Notes: generated by a model not told the origin, from the sequence alone. DNA of 64,000 nt from Pseudomonas peradeniyensis (GCF_014268935.2 NZ_JABWRJ020000002.1:481001-545000), one strand, 5' to 3'. Positions 26,769 through 39,049 are shown, numbered from the stretch's first letter. Translations and numbers: made by a program.

Positions 26769-27182
26769 ATGTCCGATCTACCTGCCCGTCCTGGTCGCCT
26801 TAATGGTCTGCGTCATATCGCCTTGCTGGTCCCCAACCTGGAGGAGTGCGAGCGCTTCTACGTGGATGTGCTGGGCATGGAGGTACTGAACCGCGCCAAC
26901 GAAGACCTGGTCTACCTTACTTGCGGTAACGACAACCTGTCGCTCGGGCGCGGCGCTGGTGCGGCCAATGGGCTGCAGACCCTGGATCACTACGGGTTCA
27001 TCGTCGACAGCGTGGAAGAGCTGGAAGCCTGGTACCGGTACTTCAAGGCCCACGGCGTGACGCTGCTGGATCGCCCCTTCAATCATGGCGATGGTGCCCG
27101 TAGCTTCCATTTGCTGGACCCTGCGGGGAACAAGGTGCAGCCGCTGTATCACCCGGCGGTGTCGGGGCAGCGGCTGGTCTGA
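26769..27182 (+). CDS. VOC-family (glyoxalase/dioxygenase-like) protein
   Basis: This 137-residue vicinal-oxygen-chelate protein has two beta-alpha-beta-beta-beta modules: LRHIALLVPNLEECERFYVDVLGM at the start (the first metal-ligand His is in RHIALLV), and DHYGFIVDSVEELEAWYRYF in the second half. It ends with SFHLLDPAGNKVQPLYHP. VOC proteins include glyoxalases, extradiol dioxygenases and fosfomycin-resistance enzymes; the substrate cannot be told from sequence. The divergent partner is an ABM monooxygenase, which hints at aromatic or quinone chemistry. Confidence 0.82.
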   Translation: MSDLPARPGRLNGLRHIALLVPNLEECERFYVDVLGMEVLNRANEDLVYLTCGNDNLSLGRGAGAANGLQTLDHYGFIVDSVEELEAWYRYFKAHGVTLLDRPFNHGDGARSFHLLDPAGNKVQPLYHPAVSGQRLV

Positions 27183-27202
27183 TGGGATTGATTGCCTGTG
27201 CT

Positions 27203-27234
27203 GCCCTCATCGCCGGCAAGCCGGTGATGAGGGC
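27203..27234. terminator. Hairpin between convergent VOC and DUF748 genes
   Basis: GCCCTCATC.CCGG pairs with CCGG.GATGAGGGC around CAAG, with one mismatch. There is no T run on either side, so it is a weak or protective transcript end in a convergent junction. Confidence 0.5.
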
Positions 27235-27251
27235 GACTCGGTGGTGAAGGG

Positions 27252-30188
27252 CTACTCGGCATCCAGATGCATAGGTGTCACCACCCGCCCATCGCTCTCT
27301 GCCTGGCCAAGATTGGTGTCGATGAAGTACACCCGGTCATCTTCCAGCTGGCCCTTGTCTACCAGGTAGTCCTTGATGCTGCTGGCGCGTTCCTGGCCGA
27401 GGGTGCGCAGCAGCGCGGTGCTTTCCGCCCAGGACTTGATCACCGCCTCGCGCAGCTTGGTGGTGCGCTCGTCACGGCCCAACTTCTCCCATTCGGCCGG
27501 CGGCTGCTGCTTCAGGCGGTTGCGGTAGATGCCTTCGAGCATCGCCGGTTTGTCGCTATCGTCCACCACCAGCAGCGAGGCGTTGGCCGGTACCTTGTCG
27601 CCGCGGCGCTGGAGTATCTTGTACCAGGTGGCCTGGTACTCGCGCTCCAGGCGCTGCTGGGCGATCAGCGGTCCGTCGCTGCTCTGCGCGGCGGTGCCCT
27701 CGATCTCCAGGCGCAGCTCGGGACGCTCCTTGAGAGCCGAGGCGAGCTTGTCCAGGGACGTCTGCACTTCAGGGGTCAGGTCGCTGGAGCCTGCCGCGAA
27801 CGAGACGTTGCCCAGGTCTTCCGCGCCGCCGCCCGAAACCAGCCCGCCGAGCAGCTTGAACGGCGCCTGGGCCGCGCGCAGCACCAGGTTGCGCAGGGTC
27901 TGCCAGACGATCGGCATCACGCTGAACTGCGGGTTGTTGAGGTCGCCCGACACCGGCAGCTCGATGGAGATCCTGCCTTCGGTGTCCTTGAGCAGGGCGA
28001 CCGCCAGGCGGATCGGCAGGTCCACGGCGTCCGGGCTGTCGACTTTCTCGCCCAGTTGCAATTGCTCGATCACCACCTTGTTCTCGGCCTTGAGCTGGCC
28101 GTTGGTGATCAGGTAGTGCAGGTCGAGGTTCAGCCGACCCTTGCGGATGCGCATGCCCGCGAACTTGCCGGAGTAGGGGGTGAGGGTGGTCAGCTCGACA
28201 CGCTTGAAGCTGGTGGCGATGTCCAGGCTGGCCAGCGGGTTGAACGGGTTGAGCGCGCCCTTGATGGTCACCGGCGCGTAGCGGTCCACCTTGCCCTTGA
28301 TATCCACCTTGGCCGGCGACGGCTTGCGGTTGTCGATGGTGCCGATCTGGCCATTGAGCTGCTGCACGGCGGTGGCGAAGTTCGGCGTAAGGGTCAGGTC
28401 GGCGAAGTTGGCCGAGCCGTCGTTGATGCTGATCTGGCCGATACGGATGCCCAGTTCCTTGCCACTGCCGGACGCCGCCGGCTTGCTAGGCGCCGCGGCC
28501 GGCTTGTCCGCGGGTTGCGGGATGAGCAGGTCGTCGACGTTGGTGGTGCGGTCTTCGTTGATGATGAAGCGCGCATAGGGTTGCAGCAGGGTGACCTTGT
28601 CGATCGACAGGGCATCGCCGTGCACATAGGACAGGCCATCGACGTTGACCTGCTGCCATTTGACGAAGTCGCGGTTCTTGATGGTGTCCAAGGTGTGCAG
28701 CTGGTTGGCCTGGGCCTTGCCGGTGATGCTGAAGGCCAGTGGCTCGGTGCTCTTGAGGTCGACCTTGAGGTCGCTGGAGAGCATGCCGCTGCGCAGCTCC
28801 AGGCGGATGAACGGGCTGATGTAGGCCTGGGCGACTCGCAGGTCGATGTCGCGGGTGGCGACATCGAGTTTCGCCGTGACCGGCGCCAGGTTGACCTGGC
28901 CCGCGGCCTGCAGCTTGCCCTGCTTGCCCACGCCGGTGTCGAGCTTGAGGGTGAAGGGCGACTGGTTGAGGCTGTCGAAGTTCTGCAGGTCGAGGTTGAG
29001 TGGGCCGACATCCAGGGCCACGGGCTCCTTCTGGCTACGGTCGGCCAGGTGAACCAGGTAATTGCGTGCCTGCACGTCCTTGAGCAGGACCTGCCAGGGC
29101 TTGCTCGGTTCCTTGGCGGCCTGTTGTTCCGGGGTCGGTTCGGCGGCGGCGGGCTCGGCCTTTTCCTTCGGCGTGGCCTTGGCCGGCTGGCTGGCGAACA
29201 GCTTCTGCCAGTCGAGCTGGCCGTCCTTCTCCAGGGCCGCCCAGGTCTCCAGCTTCTCACTGCGGATCTTGCCGACGGTGACCAGCTGTTTGGCCAGGTC
29301 GATGGAGGTCTCGCTGACTTCCAGGCTGGCCAGGCGGGCCAGCGGGCGCCCGTCCGGGGCCTTGATGGCGAAGGGCGCGACCCGAACCGAGGTGTTGTCG
29401 AGCAGCAGCTCGGTTTCCTTGGCGAGGTTGAGCTTGTAGTGGGTGTCGAGGCTGACCATGCCGTCTTCCAGCACCAGCGGCACGGCGTCGCGCACATAAG
29501 GCCAGAACAGCTTCATCTTGCCGTCGGTGACCTTGAGGGTGCCTTCGGAGGCGATCGGCGCCAGGCTCAGGGTGCCGCTCCAGTCGATGCGCCCACCGGC
29601 CGGGCCGTTGGCCACCAGGGTCATGTCGGCGTTGTCGTCGGGCAGGGTGCTGAGGTTCTTCAGCTCCAGGTTCATCGAGTCGTAGAGGAACTCGATCGGC
29701 TCGCTCGGACGCAGGTCCTGGAAGTGCAGGTAGCCTTCGCTGAGCTTGATGCTGGCGATGCGCAGCGGGAACGGGTCGCTGGGTGGCTCTTCCGGCTTGG
29801 GCTCGCTGGGCGGGAGCTTGAACAGCTGCGCCAGGTTGAGGCTGCCGTCCTTGGCGAACAGCAGCTCGGTGCGCGGCTTGTCCAGTTCCACGGCGTCCAG
29901 GCGCAGGGCCTTGGTCCACAGGCTGTCGAGAGACAGGTTGGCATACAGGCGCTCGAAGCCGACCTGCTCCTTGCCGGGTTCGCCGATCTGCAGGCCCCAG
30001 AGCGTCAGCTCAAGGCTGAACGGGTTGAGCTCGATGCGCTGCAGGTGCGCCGGCACCGTGGCGTATTGCGCCAGCTGCTGGTTGGCGATGCGCAGGGCGA
30101 CACCGGGGAGAATGAAAAAGCCGAGCAGGCCATACAGGGCCACGAGGGCCAGCAGTGCGCCGAGAGCGCGGGTCAATCCTTTGGGCAT
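27252..30188 (-). CDS. AsmA-like DUF748 envelope protein
   Basis: This is a 978-residue protein with one N-terminal membrane anchor (about residues 8-30, LGALLALVALYGLLGFFIL). A long periplasmic region has DUF748/AsmA-type beta-rich repeats (segments such as LRLDAVELDKPRTELL and FKRVELTTLTPYSGKFAGM). A Lys/Pro/Ala/Glu-rich insert lies near 335-370. Near 800-840 there is an OmpA-like stretch (SFAAGSSDLTPEVQ, ERPELRLEIEG). AsmA-like proteins are implicated in lipid transport between the two membranes; the specific role is unknown. The start is uncertain among ATG 30188, ATG 30197 and GTG 30233; none has a clear ribosome site. Confidence 0.8.
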   Translation of the reverse strand: MPKGLTRALGALLALVALYGLLGFFILPGVALRIANQQLAQYATVPAHLQRIELNPFSLELTLWGLQIGEPGKEQVGFERLYANLSLDSLWTKALRLDAVELDKPRTELLFAKDGSLNLAQLFKLPPSEPKPEEPPSDPFPLRIASIKLSEGYLHFQDLRPSEPIEFLYDSMNLELKNLSTLPDDNADMTLVANGPAGGRIDWSGTLSLAPIASEGTLKVTDGKMKLFWPYVRDAVPLVLEDGMVSLDTHYKLNLAKETELLLDNTSVRVAPFAIKAPDGRPLARLASLEVSETSIDLAKQLVTVGKIRSEKLETWAALEKDGQLDWQKLFASQPAKATPKEKAEPAAAEPTPEQQAAKEPSKPWQVLLKDVQARNYLVHLADRSQKEPVALDVGPLNLDLQNFDSLNQSPFTLKLDTGVGKQGKLQAAGQVNLAPVTAKLDVATRDIDLRVAQAYISPFIRLELRSGMLSSDLKVDLKSTEPLAFSITGKAQANQLHTLDTIKNRDFVKWQQVNVDGLSYVHGDALSIDKVTLLQPYARFIINEDRTTNVDDLLIPQPADKPAAAPSKPAASGSGKELGIRIGQISINDGSANFADLTLTPNFATAVQQLNGQIGTIDNRKPSPAKVDIKGKVDRYAPVTIKGALNPFNPLASLDIATSFKRVELTTLTPYSGKFAGMRIRKGRLNLDLHYLITNGQLKAENKVVIEQLQLGEKVDSPDAVDLPIRLAVALLKDTEGRISIELPVSGDLNNPQFSVMPIVWQTLRNLVLRAAQAPFKLLGGLVSGGGAEDLGNVSFAAGSSDLTPEVQTSLDKLASALKERPELRLEIEGTAAQSSDGPLIAQQRLEREYQATWYKILQRRGDKVPANASLLVVDDSDKPAMLEGIYRNRLKQQPPAEWEKLGRDERTTKLREAVIKSWAESTALLRTLGQERASSIKDYLVDKGQLEDDRVYFIDTNLGQAESDGRVVTPMHLDAE

Positions 30189-30267
30189 GTGTCGCATCGT
30201 CTGTATCAGGCTGGAGTGCTTGGAGTATGGCACGTTAAATCGGTTCCGATGAACGGAGCAAAATACC

Positions 30268-31137
30268 TCATTCGATGCCCATGCGCCGCCGTGCGCGGTG
30301 CGCCGAACCGTTTCGCATGGCCCAGCGCAGCACTGGGGCGGTGTTGTTCAGGCCCAGGCGGATCATGCGCCGCTCGACCGCGCCCAGTTGAAGGCCGAGC
30401 ATTTCGCCGGCCCATTCGGGCAGCAGGTCGATGCCGGCCTTGAGCATCAGCTTGCCCACCGGCTGGGCCATCCGGCTGGGGGCCGGGGCCTTGAGCAGGA
30501 TGTCCACCACCTCCAGGCTGCGCGCGTCGCACTGCAGTTGCGGGCGCATGCGGCGCAGGTAGTCGTCGACCTCGGCGCAGGAACGTGGCACGTCACGTGC
30601 GCCGAGACGCTCGGCGATCAGCGCGATCTCGTCGTAGTAGGCGTCCTGCTTGGCGCGTGGCAGACGGGGGTTGCGATAACGCAGGTGGGCGGCGAGGAAA
30701 CTGCTGACTTCGGCCACATGCACCCAGGTCAGCAGGTCGGGGTCGCTGGCCGCGTAGGGACGGCCATCGGGCGCGGTGCCGGTAACCTTGAGGTGGATGG
30801 TGCGGACCTTGTCGATCAGCCACTCGGCGTCACGGGTCGAGCCGAAGGTGGTGCCGGAGATGAACTGGCTGGTACGGCGCAGGCGTCCGAGCAGATCCTG
30901 GCGGAAGTTCGAGTGGTCCCACACCCCGGCCAGTGCCAGCGGGTGCAGCAGTTGCAGCATCAATGCGCTGATACCGCCCACCAGCATGCTGGGGAAGTCG
31001 CCATGCACCTGCCAGCTGATGCTCTGTGGGCCGAACAGGCCGGGATCACCCTTGGGCGATTCCAGGTCGAGCTGGCCGAGGGCCAGCCCGGTGAGGCTCA
31101 TTACCTGGGTTTCGATGCGACGACGCAGGACTTCCAT
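30268..31137 (-). CDS. MpaB/DUF2236 family oxygenase-like protein
   Basis: This 289-residue protein resembles the DUF2236 (MpaB/latex-clearing oxygenase-like) family. It has a conserved helical core with HPLALAGVWDHSNF near 75-88, TTFGSTRDAEWLIDKV, the HLKVTG segment and LLTWVHVAEVSSFL near 135-148. In related latex-clearing proteins a haem sits in this fold with conserved Arg/Lys and His residues. Whether haem binds here is not known. It lies 37 bases after acsA on the same strand, so it may share its transcript. Confidence 0.75.
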   Translation of the reverse strand: MEVLRRRIETQVMSLTGLALGQLDLESPKGDPGLFGPQSISWQVHGDFPSMLVGGISALMLQLLHPLALAGVWDHSNFRQDLLGRLRRTSQFISGTTFGSTRDAEWLIDKVRTIHLKVTGTAPDGRPYAASDPDLLTWVHVAEVSSFLAAHLRYRNPRLPRAKQDAYYDEIALIAERLGARDVPRSCAEVDDYLRRMRPQLQCDARSLEVVDILLKAPAPSRMAQPVGKLMLKAGIDLLPEWAGEMLGLQLGAVERRMIRLGLNNTAPVLRWAMRNGSAHRARRRMGIE

Positions 31138-31174
31138 GGCGACCTTGATTCAGGGCGGCCGCCCGGGCCGCGGG

Positions 31175-33109
<1,935 letters not shown>

Positions 33110-33191
33110 GGCGGGTGGTCCTGCTCTTGTTAGGGGCGAGGGACTGCAACGGCTATTCGATGGACAGTGTAGCTGGATGAGATGTTCAGCC

Positions 33192-33279
33192 TGTGCCGGC
33201 CTCTTCGCGGGTAAACCCGCTCCCACAGGTTCAGTGAAATCCCTGTGGGAGCGGGTTTACCCGCGAAGAGGCCGGTGCA
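33192..33279. repeat. REP palindrome pair (pgi-acsA), classic sub-type
   Basis: Two near-perfect inverted copies of about 38-40 bases contain CCGGCCTCTTCGCGGGTAAA and end in CCGCTCCCACAGG. They are separated by about 12 bases and could form one long cruciform or stem. This is the GGTAAACCCGCTCCCAC sub-type, different from the GGGGCAAG sub-type at the other loci in the window. Confidence 0.88.
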
Positions 33280-33288
33280 GGAAGTGGA

Positions 33289-34953
33289 TCAGCCGCGGTG
33301 ACGGCCGCGGAAGTAGTTGATCAGGCCCTGGGTCGAGCCATCCTCGGCGTTGTCCTCTTGGGCGCCGACCAGGCGCTGGTAGACACCCTTGCCCAGTTCC
33401 TTGCCCAGCTCCACGCCCCACTGGTCGAAGGCGTTGATGCCCCAGACCACGCTCTGCACGAACACCTTGTGCTCATACATCGCTACCAGCGCGCCAAGAC
33501 GGCGCGGGCTGATGCGCTCGACCACCAGGGTGTTGCTCGGACGGTTGCCCGGGATCACCTTGTGCGGCGCCAGCTTGGCGATATCGGCCTCGTTCAGGCC
33601 CTTGGCGCGCAGCTCGGTCTCGGCTTCCTCGCGGGTCTTGCCGAGCATCAGCGCCTGGCTCTGCGACAGGCAGTTGGCGTACAGCCACTGATGGTGGTCC
33701 GCCACCGGGTTGAAGCTCACCACCGGGACGATGAAGTCGGCCGGGATCAGCTGGGTGCCCTGGTGCAGCAACTGGTGGTAGGCGTGCTGGCCGTTGCAGC
33801 CGACGCCGCCCCAGATCACCGGGCCGGTGTCGGTCTTCACCGGGGTGCCGTCCTGCAGCACGCTCTTGCCGTTGGATTCCATGTCCAGCTGCTGCAGGTG
33901 CTTGGTGATGTTGCGCAGGTAGTGGTCGTACGGCAGGATCGCATGGGCCTGGGCGCCCCAGAAGTTGCCGTACCACACACCCAGCAGGGCCAGCAGCACC
34001 GGCATGTTCTTCTCGAACGGCGCGGTCTGGAAGTGCTGGTCCATGGTGTAGGCGCCGGACAGCAGTTCCTTGAAGTTGGCGGTGCCGATGGCCAGGGCGA
34101 TCGGCAGGCCGATGGCCGACCACAGCGAGTAGCGCCCGCCGACCCAGTCCCACATCGGGAAGATGTTCTCTTCGCGGATGCCGAAGGCCACGGCCGCGGC
34201 CTTGTTGCTCGATACGGCGATGAAGTGGCGGTACAGCTCGGCTTCCGAACCGCCCTGGGCCAGGTACCAGGTGCGTGCGGCCTGGGCGTTCTTCAGGGTT
34301 TCCAGGGTGTTGAACGACTTCGACGAGACGATGAACAGGGTGGTCTCGGCGCGCAGGTTGGCCGACAGCTCGTGGAACTCGCTGCCGTCGATGTTCGCCA
34401 GGTAGTGGCAGCGCACGCCGCGCTGGGCGTAGGGCAGCAAGGCCTCGGAGACCAGCTCGGGGCCGAGGAACGAGCCGCCGATGCCGATATTGACCACGTC
34501 GGTGATCGGTTTTTCGCTATAGCCGCGCCACAGGCCGTCGTGGATGCGGCCGACCAGCTCGGTGATCTGGTTGAGCACCTTGTGCACTTCCGGCATCACG
34601 TTGACGCCGTTCACGCTGAGCTTGTCGCCGACCGGGCGGCGCAGGGCGGTGTGCAGCACCGGGCGGCCTTCGGAGGCGTTGATGATCTCGCCGCTGAACA
34701 TCGACTTGATGGCCGCTTCCAGGTCGACGTCCTTGGCCAGGTTCACCAGCAGGTCACGGGTCTGCTCGGTGATCAGGTTCTTCGAGTAGTCGAGGAACAG
34801 GCCGCAGCTGCTCAAGGAGAACTGCTCGAAGCGCTTGCCGTCGGCGGCGAAGGCTTCGCGCATGCTGAAGCCCTGCATGGCGTCGCGGTGTTGCTGAAGC
34901 GCCTGCCAGGCGGGCAGCGCCGTCACATCGTGGGGGGTACGGTAATACGCCAT
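33289..34953 (-). CDS. pgi: Glucose-6-phosphate isomerase
   Basis: Pgi interconverts glucose-6-phosphate and fructose-6-phosphate. The 554-residue protein has the SIS-fold signatures, including the sugar-phosphate loop [13 protein letters not shown] near 155-167, [12 protein letters not shown], and the C-terminal region with [13 protein letters not shown] near 515-527. The start [16 protein letters not shown] at 34953 is the family start. It reads toward a REP pair that ends its transcript. Confidence 0.97.
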   Translation of the reverse strand: MAYYRTPHDVTALPAWQALQQHRDAMQGFSMREAFAADGKRFEQFSLSSCGLFLDYSKNLITEQTRDLLVNLAKDVDLEAAIKSMFSGEIINASEGRPVLHTALRRPVGDKLSVNGVNVMPEVHKVLNQITELVGRIHDGLWRGYSEKPITDVVNIGIGGSFLGPELVSEALLPYAQRGVRCHYLANIDGSEFHELSANLRAETTLFIVSSKSFNTLETLKNAQAARTWYLAQGGSEAELYRHFIAVSSNKAAAVAFGIREENIFPMWDWVGGRYSLWSAIGLPIALAIGTANFKELLSGAYTMDQHFQTAPFEKNMPVLLALLGVWYGNFWGAQAHAILPYDHYLRNITKHLQQLDMESNGKSVLQDGTPVKTDTGPVIWGGVGCNGQHAYHQLLHQGTQLIPADFIVPVVSFNPVADHHQWLYANCLSQSQALMLGKTREEAETELRAKGLNEADIAKLAPHKVIPGNRPSNTLVVERISPRRLGALVAMYEHKVFVQSVVWGINAFDQWGVELGKELGKGVYQRLVGAQEDNAEDGSTQGLINYFRGRHRG

Positions 34954-35140
34954 TGCGGGTGGTTTCCTTGGTGCATGGTCAGGCTTGGACAGCGGCATTC
35001 GTTGCCGGTTGCAAGCTGGACATTATAGGCATTGGCGCCAAGGCGGGAATGGGGGGAGGCGAACGGTGTGGATTAAAATTGTCACCGGCCTGATACCTGG
35101 CGTGCGTGGGGCGGCGGATCGCCGCGCCCACGCAGGGATC

Positions 35141-36004
35141 TCAGGCGGTCTGCTCTTCCAGGTGCAGGTAGATGTTGTCGATCAGCCGGGTGTTGCCCAG
35201 GTACGCCGCCGCGATCACCACCAGGTCACGGTCGTCGATAATCGCCGGGCGCAGGGTCAGGGCATGGCGCACTTCCAGGTAGTCCTTGCGCAGGCCTGCC
35301 GCTTCCAGTTGGGCCTGGCCTTCGGCGATCAGCGCCGCGAAGTCGCGTTGGCCACGGCGCAGGGCGTCGGCGATGCCGCTCAGGGTGCGGTACAGCACCG
35401 GGGCGGTGGCACGTTGCTCCGGCGTCAGGTAGCCATTGCGCGACGACAGCGCCAGGCCGTCCTCGGCGCGCACGGTCGGCTCGCCGATGATCTGGATCGG
35501 CATGTTCAGGTCGCGCACCATGGCGCGGATCACCGCCAGTTGCTGGAAGTCCTTTTCGCCGAACACGGCAAGGTCCGGCTGGACCATGTTGAACAGCTTG
35601 CTGACCACCGTTGCCACGCCTTCGAAGTGCCCGGGACGGCTGGCGCCGCACAGGCCTTCGGACAGCTGCGGCACGCTCACCCGGGTCTGCACCGCCATGC
35701 CGTCGGGGTACATCTCCTCGACGGTGGGGGCGAACAGCAGGTGGCAGCCGGCCTGGAGCAGTGTTTCCTGGTCGGCGACGAGGGTGCGGGGGTACTTGTC
35801 CAGGTCTTCGCCGGCACCGAACTGCAGCGGGTTGACGAAGATGCTGGCGACCACGAAGTCGGCGCGCTGGGCGGCCTTGGTCACCAGGGCGGCGTGGCCG
35901 CTGTGCAGGTTGCCCATGGTCGGCACGAAGGCGATGCGCTTGCCTTCGCCACGGGCGCGGGCCACGGCGGCACGCAGTTCACGGACGGTCTTGACGGTAT
36001 TCAT
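35141..36004 (-). CDS. panC: Pantothenate synthetase PanC
   Basis: PanC ligates pantoate and beta-alanine with ATP to make pantothenate. The 287-residue protein has the HIGH-like motif in [14 protein letters not shown] near 28-41, the GEKDFQQL segment and the LSSRNGYL loop that replaces KMSKS. Its ATG overlaps the panB stop by four bases, so the two genes are translationally coupled. An imperfect GC-rich hairpin at about 35104-35133 lies just beyond the stop. Confidence 0.97.
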   Translation of the reverse strand: MNTVKTVRELRAAVARARGEGKRIAFVPTMGNLHSGHAALVTKAAQRADFVVASIFVNPLQFGAGEDLDKYPRTLVADQETLLQAGCHLLFAPTVEEMYPDGMAVQTRVSVPQLSEGLCGASRPGHFEGVATVVSKLFNMVQPDLAVFGEKDFQQLAVIRAMVRDLNMPIQIIGEPTVRAEDGLALSSRNGYLTPEQRATAPVLYRTLSGIADALRRGQRDFAALIAEGQAQLEAAGLRKDYLEVRHALTLRPAIIDDRDLVVIAAAYLGNTRLIDNIYLHLEEQTA

Positions 36005-36801
36005 GCGCTGAACCCATGCTCGCTGCCAGGGAAGCTCACGTCCTTGACTGCACGGACATAGGCGGCCAGGGCACTCTGGATGTCCGGCTGGCCGGCCATG
36101 AAGTTCTTCACGAACTTCGGCACGCGGCCGCTGAGCGACAGCCCGAGCATGTCATGCAGGACCAGCACCTGGCCATCGGTGGCGCTGCCGGCGCCGATGC
36201 CGATCACCGGAATACTCACCGCCTGGGTAATCTCCGCCGCCAGCTCGCTGGGCACGCACTCGAGCAGCAGCATGGCCGCGCCGGCCTGCTCCAGGGCGAT
36301 GGCGTCGGCGCGCATCTGGCGGGCCTGGGCTTCCTGGCGACCCTGGACCTTGTAGCCGCCCAGCACGTTGACTGTCTGCGGGGTCAGGCCCATGTGCGCG
36401 CACACCGGCACGCCGCGCTCGGCCAGCAGGCGGATGGTCTCGCCCAGCCAGGCGGCGCCTTCGATCTTGAGCATGTGGGCGCCGGCGCGCATCAGTTCGG
36501 CGGCGTTGGCGAAGGCCTGCTCGGGGGTGGCGTGGGCCATGAACGGCAGGTCGGCGAGGATCAGCGCGCCATCGTTGCCACGTTTGACGCACGCCGTGTG
36601 GTAGGCCATGTCGCGGTTGGTGACGGGCAGGGTGCTGTCATGGCCCTGCAGGACCATCCCCAGGGAGTCGCCCACCAGCAGGACTTCCACGCCGGCCTGG
36701 CTGGCGGCCTTGGCGAAGGTCGCGTCGTAGCAGGTCAGCATGGTGATTTTCTCACCCTTGGCCTTCAGGCCGTGCAGGGTGGTCAGGGTTACTTCAGGCA
36801 T
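36001..36801 (-). CDS. panB: 3-methyl-2-oxobutanoate hydroxymethyltransferase PanB
   Basis: PanB makes ketopantoate from alpha-ketoisovalerate using 5,10-methylene-THF, the first committed step to pantothenate and CoA. The 266-residue TIM barrel has the metal-binding [19 protein letters not shown] segment near 43-61, KIEGAAW and the HDMLGLS motif near 200. The start [16 protein letters not shown] is at 36801. panC follows with a four-base overlap. Confidence 0.97.
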   Translation of the reverse strand: MPEVTLTTLHGLKAKGEKITMLTCYDATFAKAASQAGVEVLLVGDSLGMVLQGHDSTLPVTNRDMAYHTACVKRGNDGALILADLPFMAHATPEQAFANAAELMRAGAHMLKIEGAAWLGETIRLLAERGVPVCAHMGLTPQTVNVLGGYKVQGRQEAQARQMRADAIALEQAGAAMLLLECVPSELAAEITQAVSIPVIGIGAGSATDGQVLVLHDMLGLSLSGRVPKFVKNFMAGQPDIQSALAAYVRAVKDVSFPGSEHGFSA

Positions 36802-36955
36802 GTAGGGGAATCCTCGTTCAGGCGCTGTGAACAACAACTGCGTACAACGCGTGTATTCATCTTCCGGAGCGGCACATCATCGTCTGTGATGTTCGGGCAC
36901 AGGTCCGTCCGAGCCTAAATGGGTGATTGCGGCATAGTGGCGCCGCGGGACGCCT

Positions 36956-36984
36956 ATAGTCGTGAGCGAGGTGGGGGAAGTCAA
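36956..36984 (-). promoter_or_regulatory. Candidate sigma-70 promoter of panBC
   Basis: Reading leftward, TTGACT (36984-36979) and GACTAT (36961-36956) are separated by 17 bases, about 155 bases upstream of panB. The -35 is strong and the -10 is imperfect. The 250-base panB-folK gap holds this and the folK 3' hairpin, and no gene. Confidence 0.4.
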
Positions 36985-37051
36985 CCAGCCGTGTTACCGC
37001 ATTGTTACGGCACCGGTGTTACTGGCGTTACCGCCGTCGGAAACGCCTGAA

Positions 37052-37531
37052 TTACAGGCGTTCCAGGCCGACGAACGGACAATCTTCGAGCAGCTGCGCC
37101 AGGGCGCGACCGTCGGCGAGGCGGAATTCGGCGGGCACCAGCTCGGCGAGCGGGTAGAGCACGAAGGGGCGGGCGTGCATGTGGTAGTGCGGCACCTGCA
37201 GGCGCGGCACGTCGATGACCTGGTCACCGAACAGCAGCACGTCGAGGTCGAGGGTGCGTGGGCCCCAGCGCTCCTGGCGCACGCGGCCCTGGTCGTTCTC
37301 GATGGCTTGCAGCGCGTCGAGCAGCTCCAGCGGCGCCAAGGCCGTGTCGATGGCCGCCACGGCATTGGTGTAGCGCGGCTGGCCGGGCAGCAGCGAGTCG
37401 CTGGTGTAGAGCGCCGAGGCCGCCGCCAGGCGGGTGTCGGCGATCAGGTCCAGCGCCTGCAGGGCGCTGCGCAGCTGCTCGGCGGGTTCATCCAGGTTGC
37501 TGCCCAGGCCGATGAACGCACGGGTGTTCAT
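37052..37531 (-). CDS. folK: 2-amino-4-hydroxy-6-hydroxymethyldihydropteridine pyrophosphokinase FolK
   Basis: FolK activates 6-hydroxymethyl-dihydropterin with ATP to give the FolP substrate. The 159-residue protein begins MNTRAFIGLGSNLDEP, the usual FolK start, and contains the signature GPRTLDLDVLLFG near residues 88-100. The ATG lies two bases after the pcnB stop, so it is co-transcribed with pcnB. A 9-bp hairpin (37044-37066 region) overlaps its stop codon and may mark the transcript end. Confidence 0.96.
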   Translation of the reverse strand: MNTRAFIGLGSNLDEPAEQLRSALQALDLIADTRLAAASALYTSDSLLPGQPRYTNAVAAIDTALAPLELLDALQAIENDQGRVRQERWGPRTLDLDVLLFGDQVIDVPRLQVPHYHMHARPFVLYPLAELVPAEFRLADGRALAQLLEDCPFVGLERL

Positions 37532-37533
37532 GC

Positions 37534-38928
37534 TCAGTCCCAGGCCTGCTCGTCGTCGCGCTTGCGTTTGCCGCCGCTGCGTTTGCGCTTGCGTGGGCCG
37601 GCAGTACCGCCGGCGCCGTCGTCGCGGCTGCCGAGCTCGCGGATCATGTCGCGGCGCTGGCTGTCGTTGGCGTCCTGATAGTCGGTCCACCATTCGCCCA
37701 GGCCGTCGGTTTCCTCGCCGGCGCTTTCACGCAGCAGCAGGAAGTCGTAGCCGGCGCGGAAGCGCGGGTTGTCCAGCAGCATGTCGGCACGCTTGCCGCT
37801 GCGCCGTGGCAGGCGCTCCTGCATGTCCCAGATCTCGCGGATCGGCAGGGTGAAGCGCTTGGGGATGGCAATGCGCGCGCACTGTTCGGCGATCAGGTCG
37901 TGGGCCGCACCGTTCATGGCCGGGATCGGCGGCACGCCTTGGCTCTGCAGGTACAGCGCACGGCCCGGCAGGGCCGGCCAGAGCAGGGCGGCGAAGAGGA
38001 ACGCCGGGGTCACCGGCTTGCCCTGCTTGACGCGCAGGTCGGTGTTGCTCAAGGCCTGGCTGATCAGGGTGTGGGTGTAGGTCGGGCGCTCTTCCAGGGC
38101 CTGGCTGCTGGCCGGGAACAGTGGCTCGAACAGTTGCAGGTCGACCAGCATCTCGAAGGTGATCGCGCCCTGGCCGTTGAGGAACAGCTTGAGGCTCTCC
38201 TCGAACAGGCGTGCCGGCGGGATGTCACGCAGCATGGGCGCCAGCTCGCGGATCGGCTGCACGGTGTGTTTCTCGATGCCGAAGTCCAGCTTGGCGGCGA
38301 AGCGCACGGCGCGCAGCATGCGTACCGGGTCTTCCTGGTAGCGGTGCGTCGGGTCGCCGATCAGGCGCAGCAGGCGGTTACGGATGTCGTGGACACCGTT
38401 GGCGTAGTCGAGGATGCGCTCGCTGACCGGGTCGTAGTACAGGGCGTTGATGGTGAAGTCGCGGCGTTGCGCGTCTTCTTCCAGGGTGCCGTACACGTTG
38501 TCGCGCAGGATGCGGCCACTGGCATTGTGCGACGAGCGGTGGCTATCGGACTGGTCTTCATCCGAGTGTGGGGCACGGAAGGTGGCGACCTCGATGATGT
38601 CACGGCCGAAATGCACGTGCACCAGCTTGAAACGCCGGCCGATGATGCGGGCGTTGCGGAACTCCGCGCGGACCTGCTCGGGCGTGGCACTGGTGGCGAC
38701 GTCGAAGTCCTTGGGCGTGATGCCCAGCAGCAGATCGCGCACGCAGCCACCGACCAGGTAGGCCTGGTAACCGGCTGCCTGCAGGCGCTCGACGATGCCC
38801 ACGGCATGGCGGCTGAACTGGCTGCGCTGCAGCGAGTGCTGGCTCTTGTTGATCACTTCAGGCGTGGTGCGCCTGTGGTGCTGGCCACGAACGGGCGGGC
38901 GGAACGACTGGAACAGCTTCTTCAGCAT
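37534..38928 (-). CDS. pcnB: Poly(A) polymerase I PcnB
   Basis: PcnB adds 3' poly(A) tails that promote RNA decay. The 464-residue protein has the class II nucleotidyltransferase core with YLVGGCVRDLLLG, the carboxylate motif DFDVATSATPEQVR and the RRDFTINALYYDP motif. The C-terminus is strongly basic (repeated Arg/Lys/Gly after about residue 440), typical of bacterial poly(A) polymerases versus CCA-adding enzymes. ATG 38928 (MLKKLFQSF) is the likely start, with a GTG three codons upstream. It lies downstream of crcZ and may receive read-through from it. Confidence 0.95.
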   Translation of the reverse strand: MLKKLFQSFRPPVRGQHHRRTTPEVINKSQHSLQRSQFSRHAVGIVERLQAAGYQAYLVGGCVRDLLLGITPKDFDVATSATPEQVRAEFRNARIIGRRFKLVHVHFGRDIIEVATFRAPHSDEDQSDSHRSSHNASGRILRDNVYGTLEEDAQRRDFTINALYYDPVSERILDYANGVHDIRNRLLRLIGDPTHRYQEDPVRMLRAVRFAAKLDFGIEKHTVQPIRELAPMLRDIPPARLFEESLKLFLNGQGAITFEMLVDLQLFEPLFPASSQALEERPTYTHTLISQALSNTDLRVKQGKPVTPAFLFAALLWPALPGRALYLQSQGVPPIPAMNGAAHDLIAEQCARIAIPKRFTLPIREIWDMQERLPRRSGKRADMLLDNPRFRAGYDFLLLRESAGEETDGLGEWWTDYQDANDSQRRDMIRELGSRDDGAGGTAGPRKRKRSGGKRKRDDEQAWD

Positions 38929-39049
38929 GGGATGCACTGTTTGAAGGAATGATCGGCCAAGGATAGGAGAATGGCCGCATGATGGGCGGGGATTCTAGCA
39001 TTTACTGGGGGAATGGTGTAGGCGGTGTGGCAAGGGCGATGCGAAAGGG

